Shown: piece after piece, positions 7,844 to 15,518 of the stretch
Numbering within the stretch: position 1 is the first letter of the stretch
Layout: the number at the start of each line of letters is the position of its first letter
From: Jeotgalicoccus sp036782755
Lineage (GTDB): Bacteria; Bacillota; Bacilli; Staphylococcales; Salinicoccaceae
Assembly (NCBI GenBank): GCA_036782755.1
Contig: DAIPYL010000001.1
Coordinates: 39,867 to 103,866 of the forward strand
Direction of reading: 5' to 3'
DNA length: 64,000 nucleotides
Program-made: the position numbers and the translations under genes
Notes under the pieces: generated by a model
Database searches by the model: none
The model's input: only the letters and a program-made list of their open reading frames with translations
Told to the model about the DNA's origin: nothing

Positions 7844-8587
7844 TTGAAGAAAATACTGGTAATTGGTAGTTTATCGTCTGTATTATTACTTGGTGCATGC
7901 GGAGCGGCAGCAGAAAGTGAAGATAATGCTGCAAACGACGTCGATGTTACAGCTGTAGAAGAAGAAAATGAGCAGCTTAATCAGCAAGTCGAAGAGCTTG
8001 AACAAAAGGTGAGCGAACTGGAACAACAAGGTTCTGAAGAACAAGATAACAATGATGTAACAGAGTTGGAAGAGAAAAATAAACAGCTTACTGAACAGGT
8101 AGCAGATTTGGAGAGTAAGATTTCCGATAAAGATGAGGAGATAGCAAGTTTAGAAACTGGTCTGGAAGAAGCGGAATCGAAAGTTGAAGAGATTGAACTT
8201 GCAGAAACTGAACAAAGGGAAGAAGAAGTTGAACCTGAAGCAGAGCAAGCAATTGCATCGACCGATACTGAATCAGGCGATGTTCCAAGAGAATGGGAAT
8301 CCGCTTTAAACAGCGCATACAACTATGCTGAAATAATGAGTATGTCTAAAGCCGGAATCTATGATCAGCTTGTGTCTGAATATGGGGAAGCATTCCCGGA
8401 AGAAGCTGCACAATATGCAATTGATAATATCGAATTTGACTGGAATGAAAATGCACTGAAGTCAGCAAAGAATTATCAAGATCTCATGGATATGTCTCAT
8501 TCAGCAATTTATGACCAGCTCGTGTCCGACTATGGTGAAAAATTCACGCCGGAGCAAGCGCAATACGCAGTTGATAATCTGGAATAG
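7844..8587 (+). CDS. Lipoprotein with coiled coil and two Ltp-type repeats
   Basis: 247 residues. The signal peptide ends in LLLGAC, so Cys19 is lipidated. Residues about 30-135 are a long Glu/Gln/Leu coiled coil. The C-terminus carries two tandem copies (about 150-194 and 199-246) of a helical repeat with the shared phrases ALNSAYNY/ALKSAKNY, the AGIYDQLVSEYGEAF type and AQYAIDN/AQYAVDN. This matches the Ltp (host cell surface-exposed lipoprotein) repeat, known from superinfection-exclusion proteins of streptococcal phages and from many surface proteins. I chose the TTG at 7844 over the longer TTG at 7820 because AAGGGAG lies 9 bp upstream and the signal peptide then begins with MKK. A terminator and then a repeat array follow. 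Confidence 0.82.
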   Translation: MKKILVIGSLSSVLLLGACGAAAESEDNAANDVDVTAVEEENEQLNQQVEELEQKVSELEQQGSEEQDNNDVTELEEKNKQLTEQVADLESKISDKDEEIASLETGLEEAESKVEEIELAETEQREEEVEPEAEQAIASTDTESGDVPREWESALNSAYNYAEIMSMSKAGIYDQLVSEYGEAFPEEAAQYAIDNIEFDWNENALKSAKNYQDLMDMSHSAIYDQLVSDYGEKFTPEQAQYAVDNLE

Positions 8588-8597
8588 CAGATTTATT

Positions 8598-8626
8598 GAC
8601 CGGCTCTTAAAAGCCGGTCATTTTTT
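8598..8626 (+). terminator. Terminator of the Ltp lipoprotein gene
   Basis: Perfect 8-bp stem GACCGGCT/AGCCGGTC with loop CTTAAA, followed by ATTTTTTAT, 10 bp after the stop codon. Confidence 0.88.
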
Positions 8627-8631
8627 ATCTT

Positions 8632-8850
8632 GGAGCAAGTCCGTTTACTCGGGAATGAAACGCGCTCATTGCGGAGCAAGTCCGTTTACNNNNNNNNNNN
8701 NNNNNNNNNNNNNNNNNNNNNNNNNNNNNNNNNNNNNNNNNNNNNNNNNNNNNNNNNNNNNNNNNNNNNNNNNNNNNNNNNNNNNNNNNCGCTCATTGCG
8801 GAGCAAGTCCGTTTACTCGGGAATGAAACGCGCTCATTGCGGAGCAAAGT
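8632..8850. repeat. 41-bp tandem palindrome array 2 (B-type arms), with assembly gap
   Basis: Near-identical 41-bp units: GGAGCAAG begins at 8632 and 8673 before the gap, and at 8800 and 8841 after it. The dyad AATGA-AACGCGC-TCATT lies in each unit (ATGAA at 8655 and 8823). A second weaker dyad pairs GAG...CTC halfway between. Bases 8690-8789 are 100 N. The remaining part of the 450-bp gene-free stretch, 8860-9010, is plain AT-rich sequence in which I see nothing beyond the promoter of the next gene. Confidence 0.88.
8690..8789. other. Assembly gap (100 N) inside repeat array 2
   Basis: Exactly 100 N. The 27 bases before the gap recur directly after it, so the assembler broke inside the repeat and the true unit number is unknown. 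Confidence 0.95.
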
Positions 8851-9010
8851 GCCCAAATACCGCCTTCTATCCCTATTCCATATCTAATTGACTAAATCCG
8901 CATATAGACATATATTTAAAGTAATAAAAAGCAGCTATTTTCACATTTCCCGGCGGGCTGTATTGTTTATCAATCCATTCAGCAAACCATTTAATATTAC
9001 CTGCATCACG

Positions 9011-9019
9011 TGATATAAT
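9011..9019 (+). promoter_or_regulatory. Extended -10 promoter of the yqhY-nusB-xse operon
   Basis: TGATATAAT (TGn plus a consensus -10) lies 20 bp before the start codon, with TTTAAT upstream as a poor -35. It implies that yqhY has its own promoter here, unlike a single acc-yqhY transcript. Confidence 0.55.
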
Positions 9020-9038
9020 AAAATAGTGAGGTGATTGT

Positions 9039-9389
9039 ATGATTTTACAAAATCATAATACAAATTTGGGCAGAATCGAAATTTCCAGTGAAGTCATTGA
9101 AGTAATCGCAAGTATTGCGGTGGAAGAAACTAAAGGCGTTCACTCATTGCAAAATAATTTTGCCAGTGGTAATATCGAAAAGATTGGGAAGAAATTCCGC
9201 GGTCGCGGTGTTAAAGTCGAAACTAAAGATGATCAGATTCACATTGCGATTTACGTCGTATTATCAACTGACCGGAACGTTCACAGCGTAGCTGAGCGTA
9301 TTCAGGAAAATGTTAAACAAGCTGTAAATGATATGCTCGAAGTCACAGTTAACGAAACTAACGTGCACATCGTCAATATTATTAAATAA
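9039..9389 (+). CDS. yqhY: Asp23/Gls24 family protein (YqhY-like)
   Basis: 116 residues of the Asp23/Gls24 (DUF322) family, with the phrases VIEVIASIAVEETKGVHSL and an alternating beta/helix fold. In B. subtilis YqhY is encoded with accBC and its loss selects for acc mutations, so it is thought to restrain acetyl-CoA carboxylase. AGTGAGGTG precedes the ATG. It heads the nusB-xseA-xseB-ispA cluster but is separated from accC by about 2 kb of accessory sequence. Confidence 0.9.
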   Translation: MILQNHNTNLGRIEISSEVIEVIASIAVEETKGVHSLQNNFASGNIEKIGKKFRGRGVKVETKDDQIHIAIYVVLSTDRNVHSVAERIQENVKQAVNDMLEVTVNETNVHIVNIIK

Positions 9390-9415
9390 GTTAATAGATA
9401 GGTTTAGGTGTAAGC

Positions 9416-9799
9416 ATGAAAAGACATGAACAACGCAAGAAAGCATTTCAGCTGTTATTCCAGACAGATAAAAACGTCGTTGAGCTGAAGGATGCACGTT
9501 TTTACGAAGTGTATCAGACTGAAACATTTGTTAAATCGGTAGTCGATTACTACGTTCACAATCAGGAAAAAGTAAATGATGAAATCAGCCGTTACTTAAC
9601 AGGATATACGATTGAACGTATATCAAAAGTAGAAAGAAATATATTACGCCTCGCGGTAAGTGAATTGCAGAGTCATGGCGCACCTGTAAAGGTTGTTATT
9701 GATGAAGCGATCAAGCTCGCAAAAAATTACGGTGACAAAGACAGCCACCGTTTCGTAAACGGGGTACTGAAGAACTTTGCCGTGCAGAATGAAGGTTAG
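9416..9799 (+). CDS. nusB: Transcription antitermination factor NusB
   Basis: 127-residue all-helical NusB. It binds boxA RNA with NusE (S10) during rRNA transcription. Family phrases: N-terminal RRE-like KRHEQRKKAFQLLFQ, then VERNILRLAVSEL, VVIDEAIKLAKNYGD and FVNGVLKN. The start is 27 bp after yqhY and the stop is 6 bp before xseA, consistent with one operon. Confidence 0.96.
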   Translation: MKRHEQRKKAFQLLFQTDKNVVELKDARFYEVYQTETFVKSVVDYYVHNQEKVNDEISRYLTGYTIERISKVERNILRLAVSELQSHGAPVKVVIDEAIKLAKNYGDKDSHRFVNGVLKNFAVQNEG

Positions 9800-9805
9800 G
9801 TAAAA

Positions 9806-11146
9806 ATGGATAGTACAAAGTATTTATCAGTTCAGTCCTTAACAAAATATATTAAATATAAATTTGAAAAAGACCCGTACCTGCAACGGGTCTTTCTCAA
9901 AGGTGAGCTGTCGAATGTGAAACATCATTCGAACGGCCACATTTATTTTTCTATAAAAGATGACAGATCTGTCATCAGTGCGGTCATGTTCAGATACGAT
10001 GCTGAAAAGCTCAATTTCAAACCCGAAGAAGGGCAGAATGTGCTTTTGGCAGGCAATATTACTCTGTATGAAGCCCGCGGACAATACCAGATTTACGTTA
10101 AAGAAATGCAGATTGACGGTATTGGCCAGCTGTTTTTAAAACTTGAACAGAATAAAGAACTGCTGAAGAAAAAAGGCTACCTGAATCCGGAGCATAAAAA
10201 ACCGATTCCGGCGTTCCCGGAACATATCGCCATCGTCTCATCGAGTACGAGTGCAGCAATTAAAGATATGATTACCACTTTAACGCGGAGATATCCGCTC
10301 GTTAAGGTGACTTTATTAAATACATACGTACAGGGCGGACGCAGTCAGGAAAGTGTGCTGACGAACTTAAGCCGTGCGGACAGGCTGGGTGCGGATACTG
10401 TTATTCTTGCACGCGGCGGCGGTTCTATTGAGGATCTCTGGACGTTTAACGAACTTGAAGTCGCTCTCCAGGTATTTAATATGAATACACCGACGATTAC
10501 AGGTGTCGGTCATGAAACGGATATTACACTCGTTGATTACGTCAGTGATTTACGTGCACCGACGCCGACGGCTGCTGCGGAACAGGCAGTACCGAATATC
10601 AGGGATTTAAATCTCCGGCTCGGTGAACTGCACAGACAGTTTGACAGTCTGATATTGTTGAAGATCGACCGCTCCAAAAAGCACCTGGACAGTTTATCGA
10701 ACTACTACAAGTTTAAAAATCCGAATTTATTATATACAGAGCAGACTGAAAAGCTGCGGGATTTAACGATGACTCTCGACAACTTCATGTCGTCATCGCT
10801 CCTGGCTCACCGTCATCTGCTCGATAAAAATATGGCATCATTGTCATATAATAGTCCGGCGCCGCATATCAGAGATTCCAAACAGAATCTCCTGAGAACA
10901 GAAGACGAACTGAAACGCCGCATGAAAGCAGTGCTCGGCCACAAGGCAGAACGTCTTGCCGGCAATATTAACGTGCTGGAATCAGTCAGTCCGGTGCAAA
11001 TTTTAAAAAGAGGCTATTCTTATACGACGTTTAATAATAAAATAGTCACAGAAGCAAAAAACTTAAAAGTTGGCGATGTGATTGAAACATCATTCAATCG
11101 GGGCACAGTCAGTGCGAAAGTGACAGAGGTGAATACAGATGACTAA
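9806..11146 (+). CDS. xseA: Exodeoxyribonuclease VII large subunit
   Basis: 446 residues. N-terminal OB-fold (about 1-105, including SNVKHHSNGHIYFSIKD), catalytic core with ILARGGGSIEDLWTFNE and GVGHETDITLVDYVSD followed by RAPTPTAAAE, then a long coiled coil (about 270-380) and a C-terminal segment. With XseB it degrades single-stranded DNA to oligonucleotides. It overlaps xseB by 8 bp. Confidence 0.97.
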   Translation: MDSTKYLSVQSLTKYIKYKFEKDPYLQRVFLKGELSNVKHHSNGHIYFSIKDDRSVISAVMFRYDAEKLNFKPEEGQNVLLAGNITLYEARGQYQIYVKEMQIDGIGQLFLKLEQNKELLKKKGYLNPEHKKPIPAFPEHIAIVSSSTSAAIKDMITTLTRRYPLVKVTLLNTYVQGGRSQESVLTNLSRADRLGADTVILARGGGSIEDLWTFNELEVALQVFNMNTPTITGVGHETDITLVDYVSDLRAPTPTAAAEQAVPNIRDLNLRLGELHRQFDSLILLKIDRSKKHLDSLSNYYKFKNPNLLYTEQTEKLRDLTMTLDNFMSSSLLAHRHLLDKNMASLSYNSPAPHIRDSKQNLLRTEDELKRRMKAVLGHKAERLAGNINVLESVSPVQILKRGYSYTTFNNKIVTEAKNLKVGDVIETSFNRGTVSAKVTEVNTDD

Positions 11147-11348
11147 AAATGATCAGACTTTTGAAATGAAAATGACGAGATTGGAAACAATCGTGAAGTC
11201 GCTTGATGAAGAGGAAGTGTCTCTTGAGAAGTCGCTGGAACTTTATCAGGAAGGTATCAAGCTTTCCCAGGAGTGCGACAATATACTGAAAAACGCAGAG
11301 TTAAAAGTTGAAGAGCTTAACAAGGACACTGACAGCGATGGAGAATAA
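11139..11348 (+). CDS. xseB: Exodeoxyribonuclease VII small subunit
   Basis: 69 residues, the usual size. Helical hairpin with the family phrases FEMKMTRLETIVKSL, LEKSLELYQEGIKLS and C-terminal LKVEEL. Several copies bind the coiled coil of XseA. The start overlaps xseA (8 bp) and the end overlaps ispA (11 bp), which suggests translational coupling. Confidence 0.95.
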   Translation: MTKNDQTFEMKMTRLETIVKSLDEEEVSLEKSLELYQEGIKLSQECDNILKNAELKVEELNKDTDSDGE

Positions 11349-12213
11349 CAAATCGTACATCGATAAAGTAAAATCTCATATCCTTCGGCACCTTAAAACG
11401 CATCAGCTTTCTGAAACGATTTACAATGCAAGCAGATATTCTATTGAAGCCGGCGGCAAAGGACTGCGTCCACTGCTCTTATTCACTGCGCTCGAAGCGC
11501 TTAAGGAAGATATGTCAAAAGGTATCAGTGCAGCATCTGCGATAGAGATGATCCATACGTATTCACTGATTCACGACGATCTGCCTGCCATGGATAATGA
11601 TGATTTAAGACGCGGCAAGCCGACAAATCATATCGTCTTTGGTGAAGCGGCTGCGATTCTTGCAGGGGATAATCTGCTCAATGAGAGTTTTAATGTGATT
11701 GCCAAAGATAAAAATTTATCTGCAGACGTCAGAATTAAACTCGTTGAAACAATTTCCGCAGCAAGCGGACAATCGGGTATGATCAGCGGACAGATGCTTG
11801 ATATAGAAGCAGAGAAGCGCGCGACATCACTGGAAGAACTGGAATCAATTCATGCTTATAAAACCGGCGCACTGATTAAGGCTCCGGTAACAGCAGCATG
11901 CATTATTGCAGAGGCAGCGCCTAATGTCACTGAAGGCCTTGAAAGATTCAGCGAAGTAATCGGTGTGCTGTTCCAGATTAAAGATGATATTTTAGACCTT
12001 GAAGGCAATCCTGAACTGACAGGTAAAAATACAGGCAGTGATGTTAAAAAAGGCAAAGTCACTTATGTCAGCGAACTTGGACTGGCTAATGCGAAAGATG
12101 CACTGGCCGAAAAAGTAAGTCAGGCAAACAGCATATTGGACAGCCTGGATGAATTAATATCGACAGCGGGATTACGTAAAATCGTTCAGATGTTTGCTGA
12201 AAGAGATCAATGA
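11338..12213 (+). CDS. ispA: Farnesyl diphosphate synthase
   Basis: 291-residue trans-prenyltransferase that condenses IPP with DMAPP/GPP to FPP, the precursor for undecaprenyl phosphate and menaquinone side chains. The two Asp-rich motifs are LIHDDLPAMDNDD (first, with the family-typical two-residue insert) and FQIKDDILD (second); GGKGLRP lies near the N-terminus. I place the start at ATG 11338, inside xseB, giving the normal family length; an upstream extension in the same frame would have no ribosome binding site. A strong hairpin ends the operon at 12211. Confidence 0.95.
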   Translation: MENNKSYIDKVKSHILRHLKTHQLSETIYNASRYSIEAGGKGLRPLLLFTALEALKEDMSKGISAASAIEMIHTYSLIHDDLPAMDNDDLRRGKPTNHIVFGEAAAILAGDNLLNESFNVIAKDKNLSADVRIKLVETISAASGQSGMISGQMLDIEAEKRATSLEELESIHAYKTGALIKAPVTAACIIAEAAPNVTEGLERFSEVIGVLFQIKDDILDLEGNPELTGKNTGSDVKKGKVTYVSELGLANAKDALAEKVSQANSILDSLDELISTAGLRKIVQMFAERDQ

Positions 12214-12250
12214 TAATTCATATGCCAGTATGAATTATCATTTTTCTTTT
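12211..12250 (+). terminator. Terminator of the yqhY-nusB-xseAB-ispA operon
   Basis: Perfect 12-bp stem TGATAATTCATA/TATGAATTATCA with loop TGCCAG, followed by TTTTTCTTTTT. The stem begins within the ispA stop codon. Confidence 0.9.
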
Positions 12251-12276
12251 TGCTCCGAACATTAAAGTGTTATAAT
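12248..12276 (+). promoter_or_regulatory. Predicted dxs promoter
   Basis: TTTTGC (12248-12253), 17-bp spacer, perfect TATAAT (12271-12276), 31 bp before the dxs ATG. The -35 is poor, but the spacing and -10 are good. Confidence 0.5.
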
Positions 12277-12307
12277 TATTATTAGTAAAATTAAAGGTGG
12301 TTGCTAT

Positions 12308-14200
12308 ATGAATATATATAGTATTGACGAGCCGTCATTTGTGAAAAACTTAAATGAACAAGAGCTCGTACAGCTAGCAAGTGACATTAGAGAATTCCTT
12401 ATCGAGTCATGTGCAGTAACAGGCGGCCACATCGGAGCAAACTTAGGTGTTGTTGAATTGACAATCGCACTTCATAAGTACTTTGATTCACCGTCGGATA
12501 AACTGATTTTCGATGTAGGGCATCAGGCATATATTCACAAAATTTTAACGGGCAGAAGTGCGGATTTCGCAACCCTCAGACAATATAAAGGTTTATGCGG
12601 ATTTCCAAAAATGCGCGAAAGTGAACACGATGTGTGGGAAGCGGGCCATTCATCAACGTCGCTGTCAGCAGCGATGGGCTTTGCAAAAGCGCGCGATATA
12701 AAAGGTGAAAAAAATCACGTTGTTCCGATTATCGGTGACGGCGCATTAACCGGCGGGATGGCGCTTGAAGCACTGAACCATATCGGCAGCGATAAGACGA
12801 ATATGACGATTATTTTAAACGATAACGAAATGAGTATCGCACCGAACGTCGGGGCGCTTCACAACATGCTCGGACGTATGAGAACAAACACTCAGTACAA
12901 CAAATTTAAACACGGTGCCGAAGGGTTTATCGAGCGTCTGCCCCAGGTCGGCACAACGCTTCGCGACCTTGCTGACCGTTTTAAAGACAGCACGAAATAT
13001 ATGTTTGTCGACGGCATCTTCTTTGAAGAGCTCGGCATTAAATATATCGGCCCGGTCGACGGTCATAATTTCGAAGATCTCGGTGCTGCGATTAAAACTT
13101 CCAAAGAATATGACGGACCTGTCATTATTCACGTGATTACTAAAAAAGGTAAAGGCTATCATCCTGCAGAACACGATAAACTTGGTATCTGGCATGGTCT
13201 TGGGCCGTACAAAATCGATACCGGCGAAGTGCTCGGCACAAAGAAAACCGAATCATGGAGTGCATTCATGTCGAACACTGTGCTCGACCGCGCTCATAAA
13301 GATAAGTCTATTGTTGCTATGACACCGGCAATGCCTGTCGGCAGCAAACTGACTAAATTCCAAAACGAACTGCCTGAACGTTTCTTTGACACGGGTATTG
13401 CTGAACAGCATGCCGTCACAATGGCAGCCGGTATGGCAGCTGCAGGTATGAAACCGTATCTTGCAATCTATTCGACGTTCTTACAGCGCGGTTACGACCA
13501 GCTGCTGCATGACGTGGACAGACAGAATCTCGATGTATTATTAGGTATTGACCGGAGCGGTCTTGTCGGTGCAGACGGTGAAACTCACCAGGGTGTATTC
13601 GACATCAGCTTTATTGCACCGCTGCCGAACATTACTTTAATGATGCCGAGAGATGAAAAGGAAGCTGAAATGATGATAGACTTATCATTTGCAACACCAG
13701 GCCCGATGGCTATCCGCTATCCGCGCGGCAACGTGTACGGCATCGATATGAACGAAAATCGTGCGCCGCTGGAAGTCGGCAGCTGGGAAGTCCTCCGTGA
13801 AGGTGAGGATGCGGCGTTAGTTTCATACGGCCCGACGCTTCAGACTGTTATGGAAGCAGCAGATAACCTGAGTAAAGAGGGAATTGAAGTAAAAGTCATT
13901 AACGCACGCTTTATTAAGCCGCTTGATAACGATATGCTTAATACTCTCGGTGAAAGTGATATCCCTGTATTTGTCATTGAAGAAGCAATGCTTACAGGCG
14001 GTCTCGGCAGCATGATTTCAACTTATATGAATGATCAGCTGTACACGAATAAAATTCAGCGCCTCGGCATCGATAACGAATATATCGAACACGGTGATGT
14101 CGATCTGCTGCTCCGCGATATCGGTATTACAGCAGAAAACATTGCCGACCGTACGAAACAGCTGACAGGGGAAACTCATGAAAAAAATCCGAATCGATGA
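12308..14200 (+). CDS. dxs: 1-deoxy-D-xylulose-5-phosphate synthase
   Basis: 630-residue thiamine diphosphate enzyme. It makes DXP from pyruvate and glyceraldehyde 3-phosphate, the first step of the MEP isoprenoid pathway (also feeding thiamine and pyridoxal synthesis). Seen: N-terminal GGHIGANLGVVELT, the ThDP motif GDGALTGGMALEAL running to NDNEMSIAPNVG, the transketolase-like FDTGIAEQHAVTMAAGMA, and the C-terminal domain. Use of the MEP rather than the mevalonate route would distinguish this organism from Staphylococcus. The ATG follows AAAGGTGG. Confidence 0.97.
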   Translation: MNIYSIDEPSFVKNLNEQELVQLASDIREFLIESCAVTGGHIGANLGVVELTIALHKYFDSPSDKLIFDVGHQAYIHKILTGRSADFATLRQYKGLCGFPKMRESEHDVWEAGHSSTSLSAAMGFAKARDIKGEKNHVVPIIGDGALTGGMALEALNHIGSDKTNMTIILNDNEMSIAPNVGALHNMLGRMRTNTQYNKFKHGAEGFIERLPQVGTTLRDLADRFKDSTKYMFVDGIFFEELGIKYIGPVDGHNFEDLGAAIKTSKEYDGPVIIHVITKKGKGYHPAEHDKLGIWHGLGPYKIDTGEVLGTKKTESWSAFMSNTVLDRAHKDKSIVAMTPAMPVGSKLTKFQNELPERFFDTGIAEQHAVTMAAGMAAAGMKPYLAIYSTFLQRGYDQLLHDVDRQNLDVLLGIDRSGLVGADGETHQGVFDISFIAPLPNITLMMPRDEKEAEMMIDLSFATPGPMAIRYPRGNVYGIDMNENRAPLEVGSWEVLREGEDAALVSYGPTLQTVMEAADNLSKEGIEVKVINARFIKPLDNDMLNTLGESDIPVFVIEEAMLTGGLGSMISTYMNDQLYTNKIQRLGIDNEYIEHGDVDLLLRDIGITAENIADRTKQLTGETHEKNPNR

Positions 14201-14963
14201 ATATATTTTTGAACATTTCAATGTCGGTTCAATAGACGATATAAAGAAATTAATTATGGCAGGGAAAGTACTGAACAATAATGAACCTGTCTATAAAGCT
14301 TCTGATAAAATCGCACCGGACAAAGCGAATGTCAGATTTAAAAACGTGAAGCAGTTTGTCTCGAGAGGCGGTTTAAAATTAAAACATGCTATCGATTCAT
14401 TCGGCCTTGATGTAAACAACAGAGTGATGCTCGATATCGGTTCTTCAACCGGCGGTTTTACCGACTGCGCACTGCAGCACGGTGCAAAATACGTCTATGC
14501 TGTTGATGTCGGTACGAACCAGCTCGCTTATCAGCTCCGCATCGATGAACGCGTATGTGTAATGGAACAGACGAATTTTAAAGACACAGTTATCGAAAAT
14601 TTCGATCCGCTGCCGGATGTCATCTCAATCGATGTATCATTTACATCGATCGTGCCGATTCTCCGCCATATAAAATCGCTGTTCGGCAAAAAAATAGAAA
14701 TTGCAGCTTTAATTAAGCCGCAGTTTGAAAGTTATCTCGAGGAACGTGAAGACAGCGGCATTATTACGAATCCCGATACGCATTACCATGTTATTCAGCG
14801 CGTGCTGAAAGAATGCGAATCCCTCGGCTTTAATCTTGCTGCAATCGAACGTTCTCCCATTACCGGGACCAAAGGAAACATAGAATATTTATTCTTCCTG
14901 ACCGGCAGTGAAATTGAATATGCAATAACAGACAAAGACATCAAAACCGTCGTATACGGCTGA
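14178..14963 (+). CDS. tlyA: TlyA family rRNA (cytidine-2'-O)-methyltransferase (YqxC)
   Basis: 261 residues. N-terminal S4 RNA-binding domain (about 1-62), then an FtsJ-like SAM methyltransferase domain with motif I VMLDIGSSTGGFTDCAL and ALIKPQFE. TlyA family members 2'-O-methylate 16S/23S rRNA cytidines; the name hemolysin in older annotation is misleading. The ATG at 14178 lies 23 bp inside dxs with GGGGAAA upstream, so it is co-transcribed with dxs. The dxs-tlyA-argR-recN order matches Bacillus. Confidence 0.93.
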   Translation: MKKIRIDEYIFEHFNVGSIDDIKKLIMAGKVLNNNEPVYKASDKIAPDKANVRFKNVKQFVSRGGLKLKHAIDSFGLDVNNRVMLDIGSSTGGFTDCALQHGAKYVYAVDVGTNQLAYQLRIDERVCVMEQTNFKDTVIENFDPLPDVISIDVSFTSIVPILRHIKSLFGKKIEIAALIKPQFESYLEEREDSGIITNPDTHYHVIQRVLKECESLGFNLAAIERSPITGTKGNIEYLFFLTGSEIEYAITDKDIKTVVYG

Positions 14964-14978
14964 TGTCTTTGTTTTTGC
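14932..14978 (+). terminator. Terminator overlapping the 3' end of tlyA
   Basis: 12-bp stem ACAAAGACATCA/TGATGTCTTTGT enclosing a small ACCGT/ACGG inner helix, followed by TTTTTG. The upstream arm and the start of the downstream arm are within the tlyA coding sequence. Confidence 0.82.
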
Positions 14979-15009
14979 TATGCAATTTGAGCGCCTTATG
15001 ATAGTATGA

Positions 15010-15023
15010 TGAATAAATATTCA
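15010..15023 (+). promoter_or_regulatory. ARG box upstream of argR
   Basis: TGAAT-AAAT-ATTCA is a near-ideal ArgR/AhrC half-box dyad, with a second half-like TTCATTTA 4 bp further on. It lies 29 bp before the argR start and points to autoregulation by arginine-bound ArgR. Confidence 0.65.
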
Positions 15024-15051
15024 ATAATTCATTTATAAAGGGGGGATTTTA

Positions 15052-15504
15052 ATGTCTAATAAATCAATCAGACAAATTAAAATCAGGGAAATCATTACGA
15101 ATAACCGCATTGAGACACAGGAAGAGCTTGTAGATAAACTTATCGAGCACAAGTTTAATGTGACTCAGGCTACAGTTTCAAGAGACATAAAAGAACTGCA
15201 GCTGATTAAAGTTCCATCACCAGGCGGGGAATACGTTTACAGCATGCCGAAGGACAGACAGTACCATCCGCTTGAAAAACTCGGACGCTATCTGATGGAC
15301 AGTTTTGTGAAACTGGACTTCACAGGCAATCTGCTCGTCTTAAAAACACTGCCGGGTAACGCGCAGTCAATCGGTGCGATTATTGACCAGCTTGAATGGG
15401 AAGAAGTTGTCGGTACAATTTGCGGAGACGATACATGTCTGTTAATCTGCCGTGACGAAGAATCACAGCAATTAATTAAAGATCGTATTTTTAATCTTAT
15501 TTAA
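15052..15504 (+). CDS. argR: Arginine repressor ArgR/AhrC
   Basis: 150 residues, the standard size. Winged-helix DNA-binding domain (about 5-70) with the recognition segment TQATVSRDIKELQLIK, and a C-terminal arginine-binding and hexamerisation domain with AIIDQLEW and the ligand motif GDDTCLLICRDE. It represses arginine synthesis and activates catabolism when arginine is high. AGGGGGGAT precedes the ATG. An ARG box sits in its own promoter region. recN follows after 14 bp. Confidence 0.96.
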   Translation: MSNKSIRQIKIREIITNNRIETQEELVDKLIEHKFNVTQATVSRDIKELQLIKVPSPGGEYVYSMPKDRQYHPLEKLGRYLMDSFVKLDFTGNLLVLKTLPGNAQSIGAIIDQLEWEEVVGTICGDDTCLLICRDEESQQLIKDRIFNLI

Positions 15505-15518
15505 CTGGGGTGTTTAAT

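Noticed and set aside
8511..8891. ORF running through array 2 and the N gap
   Set aside because: It is a frame artefact of the repeat and the N run, overlaps the lipoprotein gene out of frame and has no ribosome site.
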